From CAYMOV01 sp964392085 (GTDB lineage: Bacteria; Oederibacteriota; Muellerivitia; Muellerivitales; Muellerivitaceae): DNA of 8,158 nt. The notes beneath the pieces were generated by a model, which did not search any database, was not told the DNA's origin, and was given only the letters and a program-made list of their open reading frames with translations. Both the position numbers and the translations under genes were made by a program. Shown one piece after another: positions 6,730 through 8,158 of this stretch. Position 1 is the stretch's first letter; each line of letters starts with the position of its first letter. The stretch covers positions 1 through 8,158 of the forward strand of contig CAYMOV010000103.1 in NCBI GenBank assembly GCA_964392085.1, in the 5' to 3' direction.

Positions 6730-7062
6730 CTAACCTTTGCCCAGGTGCCCCAGGGCCTTGTGGCTTTCCAGGAGTTTCCGCTTCAGGATCTGGTTCACGG
6801 GACGGAGCACGGAGAAGACCTCCATGTCGCGGATGGAGTAGTACACCGTCACCTTCTCCTGGCGCGAGCTGAGGATTCCCACCTGCTTGAGCAGGTTCAG
6901 GTGCTTGGAGAGGCCGGATTGTTCCATCTCCAGCCTCTTCACCAGTTGGCCCACGGAGGCTTCCCCGTTCTTGAGGGCCTCCAGGATCCGCAGTCGGCCC
7001 GGATGGGCGAGGGCCTTGAGGAAATCGGACTTGAGCTTGAACACGAAGGTTTCCTGGATCAC
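6730..7062 (-). CDS. ArsR-family winged-helix transcriptional repressor without cysteines
   Basis: 110 residues, the usual ArsR/SmtB size. The winged helix is clear: ALAHPGRLRILEALKNGEAS (about 17-36) leads into QLVKRLEMEQSGLSKHLNLLKQVGIL (39-64) with its recognition helix, and the beta-wing SSRQEKVTVYYSIRD follows (65-79). The protein contains no cysteine, so neither the ELCVCDL-type metal site nor a BigR/SqrR-type persulfide switch is present; its effector is unknown. The start is GTG at 7062, with only a G-run (7068-7074) as a possible ribosome site, so the start is less sure than the family. Upstream is an AT-rich promoter region with an imperfect dyad, which fits autorepression. No strong terminator follows, so transcription may run on into the small HTH gene 155 bases downstream. 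Confidence 0.9.
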   Translation of the reverse strand: MIQETFVFKLKSDFLKALAHPGRLRILEALKNGEASVGQLVKRLEMEQSGLSKHLNLLKQVGILSSRQEKVTVYYSIRDMEVFSVLRPVNQILKRKLLESHKALGHLGKG

Positions 7063-7079
7063 GGATTCCCCCCCGGGGA

Positions 7080-7110
7080 GTTATAGGAATATATGCCCTA
7101 ACATTCATAT
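7080..7110 (-). promoter_or_regulatory. Candidate promoter and autoregulatory dyad of the ArsR gene
   Basis: The region is strikingly AT-rich against the local background. ATAGGAAT (7083-7090) and ATTCATAT (7103-7110) are inverted repeats with one mismatch in eight, 12 bp apart, which resembles the AT-rich dyads bound by ArsR-family proteins. On the minus strand TATAAC (7085-7080) is a plausible -10 box. The hexamer 17 bases upstream (ATGAAT) is a weak -35 box. The dyad would cover the promoter, as expected for autorepression. Confidence 0.45.
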
Positions 7111-7118
7111 AAAGATCT

Positions 7119-7153
7119 AAAAAAAACGCCCCGGTCTTTTCCTGGGCGTTTTT
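7119..7153 (-). terminator. Intrinsic terminator of the GAF/HD-GYP gene, possibly bidirectional
   Basis: AAAAACGCCC (7122-7131) and GGGCGTTTTT (7144-7153) form a perfect 10-bp inverted repeat with a 12-base loop. On the minus strand the hairpin runs into eight T residues (7126-7119), 13 bases or so after the stop of the HD-GYP gene, which is a textbook intrinsic terminator. The plus strand also ends in five T residues, so it could work weakly in both directions. Confidence 0.88.
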
Positions 7154-7165
7154 GGCCGAAAAACC

Positions 7166-8158
7166 TCAGACGCTGAACTGGGACTTGATGGCCAGGATCT
7201 TGTCGAGGTTGCCCAAAAAGGCCTGCACCACGTTGGGGTCGAAGTGCTTGCCGGTGCCCTGCTTGATGATGTCCAGGGACTGTTCCACCGTGAAGGCCGG
7301 CTTGTAGCAGCGCTTGGTGGTGAGGGCGTCGAACACATCGGCCAGGGCCACGATCCGGCCGTTGAGGGGGATGGCCTCGCCCTTGAGGCCGCGGGGGTAG
7401 CCCGAACCGTCCCACTTCTCGTGGTGCGTCAGGGCGATCTCCTCGGACACCTTCAACAGCTCGGCCTTGGCGTTCTCGAGGATCTTGGCGCCGAAAATCG
7501 TGTGCTTCTGCATCTCGGCGAACTCGTCGGGCGTGAGCTTGCCCGGCTTCATGAGGATGGCGTCCGGAACCCCGAGCTTGCCGATGTCGTGCATGGGGGA
7601 GGCGAAACGGATGGCCTCCACGTCCCGGCTGGACAGGCCGAGCCCCTCGGCCACCAGGGCGCTGTAGCGGCTCATTCGGTTGATGTGGGCGGCGGTGTCG
7701 TCGTCCTTGTACTCGGCCGCCACGGACAGGCGGAAGATCGTGTCGAGGTAGGCTTCCTTCAGTTCCTGCGTAAGTTGGGCGTTTCGGATCGAGATGGCGG
7801 CCTGGCTGGCCAGGGACAGGAGCAGGGTCTCGTAGCGCTTGTCGAAGGGCACGATGCGGGGCGCGCGTCCCCCGCCCATCCGGGCGTTGATGAGCTGGAG
7901 GACCCCCACCACGTTGTCGGAGGAATCCTTCATCGGCACCACGAGGATGGACTTGGTGCGGTAGTCGTTCTTCTCGTCGAAGGACCGGTTGAACTGGTAC
8001 TCGCGGGTCTTGGGGATCTTATAGGCGTCCGGGATGTTGAGGACCTTGCCGGTCACGCCCACGTAGCCCGAGAGGGAGTTTTTGTTGAGGGAGACGTAAA
8101 ACCCCGTGAAGGCGGGCTTGGGCTCCTCCAACCCGGCCTTCTTGAGCTTGGCCTTCTG
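7166..8158 (-). CDS. GAF plus HD-GYP cyclic-di-GMP phosphodiesterase (5' end outside window)
   Basis: The frame is open to the right edge, giving 330 visible residues; the true start lies beyond the window. The first about 125 residues are the C-terminal part of a GAF sensor domain (SLSGYVGVTGKVLNIPDAY, YRTKSILVVPM, VVGVLQLINAR). An HD-GYP domain follows: AAHINRMSRYS, the metal-binding HDIGK near residue 190, HHEKWDGSGYPRGLKG with the GYP signature near 253-255, and ALADVFDALTTKR. HD-GYP domains hydrolyse cyclic di-GMP to pGpG or GMP in the cytoplasm. All visible catalytic motifs are intact, so activity is expected, controlled by whatever the GAF or missing N-terminal part senses. Gly is mostly GGC and Leu mostly CTG/CTC in the stretches I read, more biased than in the hyf genes. 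A strong terminator follows, so it is a separate transcription unit. Confidence 0.93.
   Translation of the reverse strand, partial: QKAKLKKAGLEEPKPAFTGFYVSLNKNSLSGYVGVTGKVLNIPDAYKIPKTREYQFNRSFDEKNDYRTKSILVVPMKDSSDNVVGVLQLINARMGGGRAPRIVPFDKRYETLLLSLASQAAISIRNAQLTQELKEAYLDTIFRLSVAAEYKDDDTAAHINRMSRYSALVAEGLGLSSRDVEAIRFASPMHDIGKLGVPDAILMKPGKLTPDEFAEMQKHTIFGAKILENAKAELLKVSEEIALTHHEKWDGSGYPRGLKGEAIPLNGRIVALADVFDALTTKRCYKPAFTVEQSLDIIKQGTGKHFDPNVVQAFLGNLDKILAIKSQFSV

Noticed and set aside
5531..6730. Sigma-54 (-24/-12) promoter, as found before E. coli hyf/hyc operons
   Set aside because: I looked for TGGCAC-N5-TTGC-like pairs on the minus strand in the gaps at 5531-5579, 6237-6325 and 6575-6729 and found none.

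Overview
The window is about 8.2 kb of GC-rich bacterial DNA. Every gene I can support lies on the minus strand, so the region reads from the right edge to the left. It holds the start of an operon for a Hyf-type membrane complex (hydrogenase-4 / group 4 [NiFe] hydrogenase / complex I-related), preceded by a run of small DNA-binding proteins and a c-di-GMP phosphodiesterase. HD-GYP, PTS EIIA and Shine-Dalgarno sites point to a bacterium. The Hyf complex suggests an anaerobic or facultative, energy-limited lifestyle. I cannot assign a phylum from the sequence alone.

Right part (8158-7063): a GAF plus HD-GYP protein, cut by the window edge, ends at a strong intrinsic terminator (7119-7153). Next comes a short AT-rich promoter region with an imperfect dyad, followed by an ArsR-family repressor without any cysteine (7062-6730).

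Middle (6729-5580): a 155-bp gap contains two conspicuous inverted repeats, a nested 42-bp one at 6641-6682 and a 31-bp dyad at 6591-6621. The second ends just before the ribosome-binding site of an 82-residue protein with a probable excisionase/MerR-like helix-turn-helix. The next gene fuses a similar helix-turn-helix to a PTS EIIA (PtsN/fructose-type) domain that keeps its phosphorylatable histidine.

Left part (5530-1): tightly packed or overlapping genes for two different HyfB-type antiporter-like subunits in tandem (4-bp ATGA overlap), HyfC (NuoH-like membrane anchor) and HyfE (NuoK-like, cut by the left edge). The operon should continue to the left; HyfF and the hydrogenase large and small subunits would be expected there. 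Whether the complex is a true hydrogenase or an Ehr-like relative without the NiFe site cannot be decided here.

The most interesting idea is regulatory. Up to three DNA-binding proteins, one of them a PTS phosphorylation sensor, stand directly upstream of a proton- or sodium-pumping complex. This suggests that PTS phosphorylation state (carbon or nitrogen status) is linked to expression of, or contact with, the complex. That link is inferred from gene order and domain content only.
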